From assembly GCA_016201205.1 (NCBI GenBank), contig JACQDF010000109.1, forward strand, positions 1 through 35,001: DNA of 35,001 nt, written 5' to 3'. A program made the position numbers and the translations under genes. Under the pieces are notes generated by a model. That model had not been told where the DNA came from. It did no database searches and saw only the letters and a program-made list of their open reading frames with translations. Position 1 is the first letter of the stretch. Each line of letters starts with the position of its first letter. This DNA is from Acidobacteriota bacterium (lineage in GTDB: Bacteria; Acidobacteriota; Terriglobia; Bryobacterales; Bryobacteraceae). Positions 7,177 through 14,464 of this stretch are shown piece by piece.

Positions 7177-7992
7177 ATACGTGCGTGTTCCGTGCACCTT
7201 CGTGGCTACGGAATAGACGCTCGTGCCGGCGGTAATGTACAGGCCCCGGAAGCCGCTGCCCCAGTTCAGATTGCTTGGCGATTCCGGGATTTTCACCATG
7301 CCGAGCATCTCCCCGCGCGCATCGAAGACGGCCACGCCGGCGCCAGCAGCCACCCAGACATTTCCCATCTCGTCTGTTTTCACGCCATCGCCTTCCATCG
7401 GCGCGAAGTCGCGGCCGTTCTTCAGGCTCCCGTCCGGGGCAATCGGGTAGACGCGAATCTGCTTTTTGCGGGAGTCCACCACATACAATTCCTGCTGGTT
7501 GGGGGACAACGCAACTCCATTGGGGCCCGCGCAGTCGTCGGCCACCACGCGCACCGTTCCGCGATTCGCGGTTCCGCCAACACCCGTTCGCTCGCGCGTG
7601 ATCTGGTATACACGGCCTTTGGGCAAGTCGCTGAAATAGACGCTTCCGTCGATGGCGTACACCAGGTCGTTGGGAGCTTCCAGGCCGCCGGAGGCCAGCA
7701 CCGTGATGACGCCGTTTTTTTCGGTCCGCGTGATGCGGTTCTGCTCGCACGCCAGAAGCCGTCCCTGATGGTCGAAGGTGAGCCCGTTTGAGCGGTTGCT
7801 GTTCTCGCGGAACACGGCCAGCTTGCCGCGTTCCCAGCGCAGGATGCGGTTCTTGTTCATGTCACTGAACAGGAGAAAACCAAGACGGCTGAAAACAGGC
7901 CCTTCCACGAAACCGAAACCGCCGGCCACGCGCTCGACCTTAGCGTTGCGGTCCAGGCACTCCCAGAACTTCTCGCTTTTTGCTTCGATCAT
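7174..7992 (-). CDS. SMP-30/gluconolactonase family protein
   Basis: A six-bladed beta-propeller of the SMP-30/Gnl/LRE (SGL) family, which hydrolyses sugar lactones using one divalent metal. Family landmarks are GFVEGPVF (metal-binding E30), FSDMNKNRILRW, NRSNGLTFDHQGRLLACE, APNDLVYAIDGSVYFSD, AGPNGVALSPNQQELYV (second metal ligand Asn) and GDGVKTDEMGNVWVA (third ligand Asp). The 272-residue length is close to the usual 290-300. There is no signal peptide, unlike its two upstream neighbours. The start ATG 7992 lies 3 bp after the preceding stop, so it is the last gene of a three-gene operon. Its 3' end abuts the GH10 pseudogene. The actual lactone substrate cannot be told. Confidence 0.9.
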   Translation of the reverse strand: MIEAKSEKFWECLDRNAKVERVAGGFGFVEGPVFSRLGFLLFSDMNKNRILRWERGKLAVFRENSNRSNGLTFDHQGRLLACEQNRITRTEKNGVITVLASGGLEAPNDLVYAIDGSVYFSDLPKGRVYQITRERTGVGGTANRGTVRVVADDCAGPNGVALSPNQQELYVVDSRKKQIRVYPIAPDGSLKNGRDFAPMEGDGVKTDEMGNVWVAAGAGVAVFDARGEMLGMVKIPESPSNLNWGSGFRGLYITAGTSVYSVATKVHGTRTY

Positions 7993-7995
7993 CGT

Positions 7996-9186
7996 TCAGC
8001 TTCCGATCCCGGGCGCGTACCACGATTTTTCGGGCGCGTGGTATGACGCCGCCAGCTCGGGGGTCTCGATACGCCTGCCGCTCTGATGCCGTGACTCCAT
8101 CAAGCCAGCCAGCGCACCGCTCACCAGCAGAGTGCGCTCGACCGGATGCGATGGACGGCCCGTTTCGATCATCTGCCGGATGCCGTGCACCAGCATCGAG
8201 AAATTGTTGGAATTCCCGGTGGGGATATAGCAGAGCGTGCTGTCCACTTTTCCCTCCGCCCGGTACGCCACCAGGTACTCATTGACCAGCCCGCCCAGCG
8301 CAAGCACCGCGCCTTTGAATCCGTCGCGGTATTCGATGATCCCCAGAGCGGCGTTCTTCACCTGCTCGGGCTTCCCGGAACCGATCCGCTGGCCGCGCTT
8401 GAGGGCGGCATCGAGCAGGTCGCGCCGCCACAGGCCCTGCGCCGCCGCCTGCCAGACCGCATCGCCAGCCAACATCCCGACTGCCTTCACGCCGGATTCC
8501 GCGCCGCGCCGCCGCTCGACGAACGCCTGCAATGTCTCGAGCACATGGAAGATTCCACCGTCGGCGACCCAGCCTCCTCCCACCGACAGTGCGGATTCCA
8601 TCCGGATCCCTAAGGGCGGATCCAGCGCCGGCCGCCGGAATGTGACCGGAACACTGGACCCCGCCATCAGCGGGAAGGCGAGCTCGCGCGACCAGTCGTA
8701 CATCTGCTTCGCCTTCCTCCAGTCATAAGAGAGATGCTTGTCCACAAATACCGGGCACGCCCGGCCGCTGTGGCGGAATACCCGCACTACCTGCTCAAAG
8801 AATTCGAACCGGGGGTACAACTGCTGCTGCTTCTCGTTGTGCGGATAGTTGCCGTGCTCGCACACCAGGATCACGCCGTCCACCGCGAGATTGCCCGTTC
8901 CCAGCGTGAGCGCCTCGGCAATCGAGCCCGCCAGCCGGACCCCATAGGCGGACGCCAGACGCCGTCCGATGTCAGCCGGATGCAATTGGTCCATCCACAG
9001 CGAGGCCACCTCAAACGGAGGCTCGTAGTACTTGTCGTGGATCCAGTATCCTTCCAGGAACCGTGTGATGAAGTTGTCCGAGTGCGAGCGCACGTGATAG
9101 GTGCTGCTCAAACAGGCGATCTTCTTCTTGCCGGCGGCAGCAGCAGCAGCCGCGGTCAGAGCGTGAACGAACTCGCGACGCCTCAC
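7996..9186 (-). CDS. Exported protein, possibly Gfo/Idh/MocA-like
   Basis: A 396-residue protein with a basic start and a poly-alanine hydrophobic stretch (MRRREFVHALTAAAAAAAG) that resembles a Tat-type leader. After it comes KKKIACLSSTYHVRSHSD, then a region organised like a Rossmann N-domain (VDGVILVCEHGNYPHNEKQQ, PVFVDKHLSYDWRKA, FPLMAGSSVPVTFRRP). VDKHLSYDW stands where Gfo/Idh oxidoreductases have their EKP-like motif. No clear GxGxxG nucleotide motif is seen, so an oxidoreductase activity is uncertain. The C-terminal half has GGGWVADGGIFHVLETLQAFVERR. It overlaps the dipeptidase gene by 4 bp (ATGA) and precedes the lactonase by 3 bp. Metabolism of a carbohydrate or related ligand is inferred from its neighbours only. 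Confidence 0.7.
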   Translation of the reverse strand: MRRREFVHALTAAAAAAAGKKKIACLSSTYHVRSHSDNFITRFLEGYWIHDKYYEPPFEVASLWMDQLHPADIGRRLASAYGVRLAGSIAEALTLGTGNLAVDGVILVCEHGNYPHNEKQQQLYPRFEFFEQVVRVFRHSGRACPVFVDKHLSYDWRKAKQMYDWSRELAFPLMAGSSVPVTFRRPALDPPLGIRMESALSVGGGWVADGGIFHVLETLQAFVERRRGAESGVKAVGMLAGDAVWQAAAQGLWRRDLLDAALKRGQRIGSGKPEQVKNAALGIIEYRDGFKGAVLALGGLVNEYLVAYRAEGKVDSTLCYIPTGNSNNFSMLVHGIRQMIETGRPSHPVERTLLVSGALAGLMESRHQSGRRIETPELAASYHAPEKSWYAPGIGS

Positions 9187-10337
9187 CGTTCGGTCCTCCT
9201 TTCGTTCTCGCGCATCACCCGCAGCAGATTCAGCCCCATCACCTTGCGGATGTCTTCGTCTTTGTACCCCATCTCGATCAGCCCTTTCACCAGGACAGGG
9301 TACTTTGAGACATCTTCCATGCCCACCGGCACCATCCCGCTGACGCCGTCGAAATCAGAACCAAGCGCGACGTGGTCAGGGCCCACCAGCCTGGCCACGT
9401 AATCGATGTGCCGGAGCAGCTCTTTCACGCTCACCCGCGGCATGTAGTCGTAATAGCGCTTCTGGATCCGGCGGATCCGTTCCCAGTCGGTTCCCGCGGC
9501 TTTGATCTCGGCTTCCCGCTTCGGGCGGTTGCGAATGTAGACGTCGTGGGCGGCGGCATTCAGGTAGCCCGCATGGAAGTTGATGCAAATGACGCCGCCC
9601 TGCGCGGCGACGGCACGGATGATGCCGTCCGGCATGTTGCGCGGCACGGCGGCAATCGCCTTCACCGAAGAATGCGATGCGATCACCGGCGAGCGGCTGG
9701 TGTTCACCGCGTCCACGACGGCTTTGTCTGAAATGTGCGAGACATCCGCCATCATGCCCATTCGGTTCATCTCGCGGACCAGATCCTTGCCCTGTTGGGA
9801 GAGCCCGCCGTGGAGCGGCTGATCAGTCATCGAATCGGCGAAGGCGTTGTTCTGAAAGTGCGCCAGCGTCATGTAACGCACGCCGAGCCGGTGGAAATTC
9901 CTCAGAATGCGCGGGCTGCCGGCGATGAGGTGGCCCCCTTCCAGGCTCGCGAGCGCGGCCACTTTTCCGGCTTTGCGGATGCGGAGCACATCGTCGCTGG
10001 TGAAGGCAAACTCGATGCCGCTGGCGTTGCGCTTCACCTCCTGGTGCAGGCAATCGAGCACCTCGAGGGCGCGAGGCAGCCACTGCTCGGGTCCGAAATC
10101 CTGCGGCTGTGCGTAGATGCCGAACAACACCGCTCCCACGCGGCCCTCGCGCAGGCGCGGCAGATCCAGCTCATAGTAAGAGTGGCGCTCAGCGAGCCGA
10201 TAGCCTTCGTCGAGGAAATAGCGGGGCGTGTCGATGTGGGCGTCGAAGATGAGGATGTCCTCGATGAGACGCGCATAGCGGTCGTCCTGACCCGGGCATG
10301 CGGCCGCCAGCAGCACAAAGAGGCAAGTGCGCTTCAT
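9183..10337 (-). CDS. Membrane dipeptidase (peptidase M19)
   Basis: A secreted or periplasmic zinc dipeptidase of the renal dipeptidase family, which cleaves dipeptides including those with a D-residue. It has a signal peptide (MKRTCLFVLLAAACPGQ). The metal-binding features are all present: HxD in DAHIDT (H33, D35), the bridging Glu in ASLEGGH, His in MMADVSHISDKA, His in SPVIASHSS, and Asp in LGSDFDGV. Length (384) is usual. It is the first gene of a three-gene operon. Upstream on the coding strand TATACT lies 7 nt before the ATG; the intervening C/T-rich bases give no Shine-Dalgarno match. The last residues (ENERRTER) overlap the next gene. Confidence 0.93.
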   Translation of the reverse strand: MKRTCLFVLLAAACPGQDDRYARLIEDILIFDAHIDTPRYFLDEGYRLAERHSYYELDLPRLREGRVGAVLFGIYAQPQDFGPEQWLPRALEVLDCLHQEVKRNASGIEFAFTSDDVLRIRKAGKVAALASLEGGHLIAGSPRILRNFHRLGVRYMTLAHFQNNAFADSMTDQPLHGGLSQQGKDLVREMNRMGMMADVSHISDKAVVDAVNTSRSPVIASHSSVKAIAAVPRNMPDGIIRAVAAQGGVICINFHAGYLNAAAHDVYIRNRPKREAEIKAAGTDWERIRRIQKRYYDYMPRVSVKELLRHIDYVARLVGPDHVALGSDFDGVSGMVPVGMEDVSKYPVLVKGLIEMGYKDEDIRKVMGLNLLRVMRENERRTER

Positions 10338-10344
10338 CGAGGGG

Positions 10345-10350
10345 AGTATA
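10345..10350 (-). promoter_or_regulatory. TATACT -10-like box before dipeptidase gene
   Basis: On the minus strand TATACT is 7 nt upstream of the dipeptidase ATG. If used as a -10 element, transcription would begin at or within a few bases of the start codon, giving a nearly leaderless mRNA. No good -35 is seen. The same arrangement occurs before the receptor gene at 14465. Confidence 0.4.
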
Positions 10351-10375
10351 CTACGGCGGCGAAAGGTGGGGAACG

Positions 10376-10396
10376 GGTAGCCTGTCCCCGGTTTTC
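10376..10396 (+). repeat. Short dispersed repeat, copy 1
   Basis: GGTAGCCTGTCCCCGGTTTT matches a second site at about 22728-22746 (GGCTACCCTGTCCCCGGTT) in the same orientation with two differences. Here the upstream arm (GGGGAACGGG) is degraded, so only a weak stem can form. It lies in the gap between two divergent genes. Confidence 0.5.
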
Positions 10397-10436
10397 CTGT
10401 GCTAGAGTGATTCAGATCTAATAAAAGGAGGGTCCA

Positions 10437-10904
10437 ATGCCCTTTTGTGCCAACTGTGGCGCCGCTGTGGAAGGCAAGTTCTGCCCCAAATGCGGGGCGT
10501 CAGCTCCTGGCGAGACGCCCCCGGCAGGCGGACCGGCCCCATCCCAGCCGCCGGCCGCCAGCGCCAATGCGCTGCCGGACAACGCTGCTGCCGCTCTGTG
10601 CTACATCCTGGGCGTCATCACCGGAATCCTTTTCCTGACGCTCGAACCCTACAACCGGAACCGCGACATCCGCTTTCACGCCTGGCAATCCATCTTCCTG
10701 TTTGTCGGCTGCCTTGCCATCTACTTCGCCGAAATCGTCGTGGCCTGGATCCTGCCATGGTTCCTGATGGCGATTCTCTGGGTCGTCATGCTTGCCGTGG
10801 GCATGGGCTTCTTTGTGCTCTGGCTGGTGCTGATGTGGAAGGCATACAACGGGCAGAAATGGGTCCTGCCGGTGATCGGGCCGATGGCTGAGTCCAAGGC
10901 TTAG
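10437..10904 (+). CDS. Zinc-ribbon membrane protein, DUF4870-like
   Basis: A 155-residue protein with an N-terminal zinc ribbon (C4, C7, C16, C19 in CANC...CPKC), a Pro/Ala-rich linker (about 22-45), and three hydrophobic segments: residues about 50-70 (LCYILGVITGILFLTL), 80-102 (IFLFVGCLAIYFAEIVV) and 105-140. The sequence NRDIRFHAWQSIFL between segments 1 and 2 is typical of the small DUF4870/Tic20-like membrane family. Function is unknown; the ribbon probably faces the cytoplasm. A strong Shine-Dalgarno AGGAGG (10426-10431) lies just before the ATG. The next gene begins about 40 bp later on the same strand. Confidence 0.8.
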   Translation: MPFCANCGAAVEGKFCPKCGASAPGETPPAGGPAPSQPPAASANALPDNAAAALCYILGVITGILFLTLEPYNRNRDIRFHAWQSIFLFVGCLAIYFAEIVVAWILPWFLMAILWVVMLAVGMGFFVLWLVLMWKAYNGQKWVLPVIGPMAESKA

Positions 10905-10946
10905 ATTTTGCGTAGCCGGTCGCCCGGACGGTGCGTCCTAAGATTG

Positions 10947-11951
10947 GTGCGTCCCTTTCTGATCCAGTTGCTTCTGGGCGGCTGCCTTTTCGCCCAGAAC
11001 CCGAAGGTTGGCATCATCGAGATCTTCGGAGCCCGCAAAGTGCCTCAGGAGCTGATTCGTAAGGCGCTGGGTGCGCTCGAAGGAGACTCGCTGCCGCCCT
11101 CGAAAACGCAGGCCGAATCCCGTATCGAGGATCTGGATGGCATCGTCCGCGCCAGCCTCGAGGCCGTTTGCTGCGACCAGGGCAAGGCGATCCTCTATGT
11201 CGGCATCGAGGAGCGAGGCGCGCCTCACTTCGATTTCCATACCCCGCCCGGCGGCGAACTCAAAGTCCCGGACGAAGTCGAGAAGGAATGGACCGAGTTC
11301 ATCACCTCGATATCCGTGGCTGTGCGCCGCGGGAATGCCGAAGAAGACCTGTTGCAAGGGCACTCGCTGATGTCCGATCCGGATGTCCGCCGCAGCCAGC
11401 AGAGATTCATCGAGCTGGCCGCGAAACACTTCGACCTGCTGCGGGAAATCTTGCGAAAAGCTGCCGATGAGCAGCAGCGGGCGATCGCCGCCTTCGTGCT
11501 GGGCTATTCGTCCAGGAAGAAACAAGTGGCCGATGACTTGCAATACGCCATGCAGGATTCCGATTCCACCGTGCGCAACAACGCGATGCGCGCTCTGAAC
11601 GCCATCCTCGTGTTCGGGCAAAAGAACCCTGACGCGGGCATCCGGGTCTCGCCGACCTGGTTCGTCGAGATGCTGAATTCCGTGCACTTCACCGACCGCA
11701 ATAAGGCGTCGATCTCTCTGGTGAGCATCACGGAAAAGCGCGACCAGAGCACACTGAGCTATCTCCGGGAGCGCGCCCTCGGGTCGCTCACCGAGATGGC
11801 CGGCTGGCGAAGCCTGGGACACGCCCTGCCGGCGTTCATCCTGCTCGGCAGGATCGCCGGTTTGCCGGAGGAGCAGATCCAGGAGCTTTGGAAGCAAGGC
11901 AACCGCGAGGAGCTGCTCAAGAAGGTCAAGGAATCCGGCCGCCGCAAATAA
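10947..11951 (+). CDS. Exported POTRA-like and HEAT-repeat protein
   Basis: The N-terminus from GTG 10947 (MRPFLIQLLLGGCLFAQ) is a signal peptide; an upstream TTG at 10908 is open but gives a long Arg-rich extension, so the later start is preferred. Residues about 20-100 look like a POTRA domain: VGIIEIFGARKVPQELIRKA, GDSLPPSK, then a final strand AILYVGIEERG. POTRA domains normally sit in outer-membrane assembly proteins such as BamA. Here, instead of a barrel, about 200 helical residues follow, with HEAT-like repeats (RAIAAFVLGYSSRKKQVADD, STVRNNAMRALNAI). A periplasmic adaptor or scaffold is inferred. I do not know a named family with this combination. No strong ribosome binding site is seen. 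Confidence 0.7.
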   Translation: MRPFLIQLLLGGCLFAQNPKVGIIEIFGARKVPQELIRKALGALEGDSLPPSKTQAESRIEDLDGIVRASLEAVCCDQGKAILYVGIEERGAPHFDFHTPPGGELKVPDEVEKEWTEFITSISVAVRRGNAEEDLLQGHSLMSDPDVRRSQQRFIELAAKHFDLLREILRKAADEQQRAIAAFVLGYSSRKKQVADDLQYAMQDSDSTVRNNAMRALNAILVFGQKNPDAGIRVSPTWFVEMLNSVHFTDRNKASISLVSITEKRDQSTLSYLRERALGSLTEMAGWRSLGHALPAFILLGRIAGLPEEQIQELWKQGNREELLKKVKESGRRK

Positions 11952-12010
11952 TCAGGAGCGGGGTTAAGGATTCTTCCGCGGTTTCCCGCTTTGCCGGTAT
12001 AGGGTACAAC

Positions 12011-12829
12011 ATGGCGGCGAACCCCAATCTCGGGCGCTTCCGGATCCTCCGCGAATTAGGAAGGGGGGCCATGGGGGTGGTTTACCTGGCCGAAGACCCT
12101 GCCATCGGCCGCTTCGTCGCCGTTAAGATGATCAATCTCGAGGCTTTAAGCGAGCCCGGCGAAGCCCGGTTGCTCCGCGACCGCCTCGTGCGGGAAGCCC
12201 GCTCGGCGGGCATTCTCTCCCATCCCTCCATCGTCACCATCTACGACATCCACTCGACCGAGGCCGGCTCCTCGATCGTGATGGAGTTCGTCGAGGGCGT
12301 GACCTTGTTCGACAAGATGCACCGCGGACGCCTCGAGAAGAGGGAGGCGCTGTCCATCCTCGCCCAGACCGCGGCCGCTCTCGATTACGCACATTCCAAA
12401 GGCGTGCTCCACCGGGACATCAAGCCGGCAAATCTGATGGTGAACAGCGCCGGTTTGGTGAAAATCACCGATTTCGGGGTGGCGCGGCTGATCTCGCAGA
12501 AGACGGCCACCAGCAATATGGTGCTCGGGACGCCGTGCTACATGTCCCCGGAGCAGATTGCCAATAAGCCCATTGGGCCCGCCACGGACCAGTTTGCACT
12601 CGCTGTGGTCGCCTTCGAGCTGCTCAGCGGGAGCAAGCCGTTTGCGGCGGATTCGGTATCCAGCCTGCTGTACAACATCGTGTACCAGGCGCCCGCTTCG
12701 ATCTGCCAACTGAACCCCGCTCTGCCTGGCGAAGAATCCCCAGGAGCGCTACGCCTCTTGCAGCGCCTTTGTGAGCGCCATCCGTGCCGCCTGCTTCGCA
12801 CAACCCCCTGGCTCGCGACGATTTCCTAA
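12011..12829 (+). CDS. Ser/Thr protein kinase, C-terminus frameshifted
   Basis: A PknB-type (Hanks) kinase domain. Starting at ATG 12011, the Gly-rich loop is LGRGAMGVVY (16-25), the ATP lysine K39 is in VAVK, the catalytic loop is HRDIKPAN (D136), the metal-binding DFG is at 154-156, and MSPEQ (to E181) stands for the APE motif. The reading frame is sound to LNPALP near 12727, then becomes out-of-family (EESPGALRLLQRL...). In the +1 frame the expected kinase end, LAKNPQERYASCSAFVSAIR, appears at once (12726 on) and leads into the TM-PEGA part at 12771-13244. About ten residues normally lying between LP and LAKNP are missing, so a small deletion shifted the frame. TATAGG lies 7 nt before the ATG. 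Either a recent mutation or a sequence error; all catalytic residues remain. Confidence 0.88.
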   Translation: MAANPNLGRFRILRELGRGAMGVVYLAEDPAIGRFVAVKMINLEALSEPGEARLLRDRLVREARSAGILSHPSIVTIYDIHSTEAGSSIVMEFVEGVTLFDKMHRGRLEKREALSILAQTAAALDYAHSKGVLHRDIKPANLMVNSAGLVKITDFGVARLISQKTATSNMVLGTPCYMSPEQIANKPIGPATDQFALAVVAFELLSGSKPFAADSVSSLLYNIVYQAPASICQLNPALPGEESPGALRLLQRLCERHPCRLLRTTPWLATIS

Positions 12830-13244
12830 GAAGCTCGCAGCGGCGCTTCTGGCTGTGCTGGCGATCGCGGCGGGCGCGTCGCTGGAGCGGTCGCTGCCCG
12901 ACCCCGCCGGCCCCGTTGCCCCACCAATGCCCGGACGGCCGCCGGCGCACGTCGATCCGAAACAGCCACCCGTGCCCCCGCGCCCACACCTCGGGCGGGT
13001 GAACCAGCCGAGCCCCGAGCCGGAATTGTTCCCCGTTGCGGTTACGACACAACCGGCCGGCGCCACGGTATCCGCCAATGGCAACCACTGCACCGCTCCC
13101 TGCCAGCTCGATCTGCCTCCCGGCAGCCACCTTGTGACGGCTGAGCTGAACGGATTCCGACTGGCACAACAACTGGTGCGTGTTCCAAAACAGCTTGAAG
13201 CGGTCATCCCTTTGGACCGGCTGGACGCGGAGGGCCCGCGATAG
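12771..13244 (+). CDS. Separated TM and PEGA tail of the Ser/Thr kinase
   Basis: This frame is open from 12714 and begins with the last helix of the kinase domain (LAKNPQERYASCSAF), so it is the continuation of the kinase gene rather than an independent one; GTG 12771 is simply the first start codon. It contains a transmembrane helix (KKLAAALLAVLAIAAGASLE), a Pro-rich linker of about 50 residues, and a PEGA domain (VTTQPAGATVSANGNHCTAP ... LDLPPGSHLVTAELNGF). In intact receptor kinases of this type the PEGA domain is outside the cytoplasmic membrane and may sense ligands. It is tail-to-tail with the SIS gene, 3 bp apart. Confidence 0.75.
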   Translation: MSAIRAACFAQPPGSRRFPKKLAAALLAVLAIAAGASLERSLPDPAGPVAPPMPGRPPAHVDPKQPPVPPRPHLGRVNQPSPEPELFPVAVTTQPAGATVSANGNHCTAPCQLDLPPGSHLVTAELNGFRLAQQLVRVPKQLEAVIPLDRLDAEGPR

Positions 13245-13247
13245 CCG

Positions 13248-14312
13248 CTACAGAGTCCGTGTCACCTTGGTCAGGGTGCGCGGGCGATCGGGATCCAGCC
13301 CTTTCTCTTCCGCCAGGCTGGCGGCGAGCAATTGCCCCGGAATGATGTAGGGTATCGGCGTGTAGATCTCGACGGGCAATGGGCCCTTTGTGGAGAGCCT
13401 GGCCGGCACTTTGATGACGCGGCTGCGGTCCATCGAGGCAGCTTCGCGATTGGACGCATCGGTGAACAGCAGCGTTTCCGCCTTCAACTGGACCAGCTTC
13501 TGGCGCATTTCCTTGATGGAAGCCCAGGTCACGCCGGGAGGAGCAAAGAGAAAAACAGGAAATGCCCGCTCCACCATGGCGATGGGGCCATGCAGGAAAT
13601 CCGCCGAAGAAAACCGCTCCGCCACCACGTAGCAGGTCTCCATCAGCTTGAGGGCGAACTCGAAGGCATTCGAGTAGTTGAGGCCGCGGCCCACCACCAC
13701 GGTCTGCTCCATGAAGCGAAAACGCCCTGCCCGCTCGGCGATCTCCTGCTCGAGCTTCAACGCAGCCGCGGCCCATTCCGGCAGCCGGCGGAGATCGTCA
13801 AGCCGGATTCCTGCTCCCAGTGCGTAGGCGAGCAGATAAAGCAGGAGCAGTTGGGCAGTGTACGTCTTGGTGGCAGCGACGCTTTTTTCACGTCCGGCGT
13901 GCACCAGGAAGGTATGCTCAGCCAGCCCGGCCAGCGAGCTCCGCGGTTCGTTCGTGATGCCCACGGTCAGGGCGCCGCCCTGCCGGGCGCGCTCGATGAC
14001 CACATTGGTGTCGGTGGACTCGCCTGACTGGGAAATGGCAACCACCAGCAGATCGCGAACCCGGAGGCGCCCGCCATAGAGAGTAGAGATGGAAGGCGCC
14101 GCCAGCGACACGGGGATGCCAGTCGTGATCTCGAGCAGGTAACGGCCGAACTGGGCTGCGTTGTCCGAGGTTCCGCGAGCGGCCAAGACGATCGTTCTCG
14201 GAGGGTTCGAGGCCAGCCGCCGTCGCAGGCTCTCGAAGGCGCGGTGCTCCAGGCGCAGGGTGCGCTCCAGAGCCGCCGGCTGCTGCCGGATCTCGTCCCG
14301 CATCTTAGACAT
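13248..14312 (-). CDS. Double SIS-domain protein, GlmS/NagB-II-like
   Basis: A 354-residue protein with two sugar isomerase (SIS) domains, like the isomerase half of glucosamine-6-phosphate synthase but without its glutaminase half. SIS 1: IVLAARGTSDNAAQFGRYLL, then VVAISQSGESTDTNVV and VGITNEPRSSLA. SIS 2: VVVGRGLNYSNAFEFALKLM, SADFLHGPIAMV. Proteins of this form act on amino-sugar phosphates, commonly as a glucosamine-6-phosphate deaminase or as a related aldose-ketose isomerase (AgaS group). ATG 14312 is chosen because the frame upstream to 14402 runs through repeat DNA and gives an unrelated Arg-rich extension. TATCCT lies 9 nt before this ATG. No partner transporter or nagA is adjacent. 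Confidence 0.87.
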   Translation of the reverse strand: MSKMRDEIRQQPAALERTLRLEHRAFESLRRRLASNPPRTIVLAARGTSDNAAQFGRYLLEITTGIPVSLAAPSISTLYGGRLRVRDLLVVAISQSGESTDTNVVIERARQGGALTVGITNEPRSSLAGLAEHTFLVHAGREKSVAATKTYTAQLLLLYLLAYALGAGIRLDDLRRLPEWAAAALKLEQEIAERAGRFRFMEQTVVVGRGLNYSNAFEFALKLMETCYVVAERFSSADFLHGPIAMVERAFPVFLFAPPGVTWASIKEMRQKLVQLKAETLLFTDASNREAASMDRSRVIKVPARLSTKGPLPVEIYTPIPYIIPGQLLAASLAEEKGLDPDRPRTLTKVTRTL

Positions 14313-14390
14313 AAGCCTACGAGGATAGCATCCGCCAAGTAGCTGTCTTCCTGCGAGGATTGAGCGCATGACCCGCGTGGCGGTCGGGAC

Positions 14391-14433
14391 TCGCTTGCTC
14401 ACGCGCGCGGCTCAGCAAGGGCTTCCGAGCCCC
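14391..14433 (+). repeat. REP-like repeat, copy B (half element)
   Basis: The stretch from GCTTGCTCACGCGCGCGGCT to the GAGCC near 14430 matches copy A (6674-6735) at about 38 of 40 bases, including the centre GCAAGGGCTTCC. The right arm (CGCGACC...AGCGGT) is missing here. It lies between the divergent SIS and receptor genes, only about 32 bp before the receptor ATG. Confidence 0.7.
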
Positions 14434-14449
14434 TAAGCACCCTCGGGTG

Positions 14450-14455
14450 TATACT
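14450..14455 (+). promoter_or_regulatory. TATACT -10-like box before receptor gene
   Basis: TATACT lies 9 nt before the receptor ATG at 14465, again with no Shine-Dalgarno sequence between. A -10 role would give a leader of only a few nucleotides. No -35 match is seen at the proper distance, where repeat copy B lies instead. Confidence 0.4.
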
Positions 14456-14464
14456 CCTTGAAGC

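Noticed and set aside
8790..8815. tRNA-like TTCGAACC segment
   Set aside because: No acceptor, D or anticodon stems are found around it; it lies within a coding gene.
12711..12770. Programmed ribosomal frameshift between kinase and PEGA part
   Set aside because: No slippery heptamer is seen at the junction, and about ten family residues are missing, which a frameshift alone does not explain.
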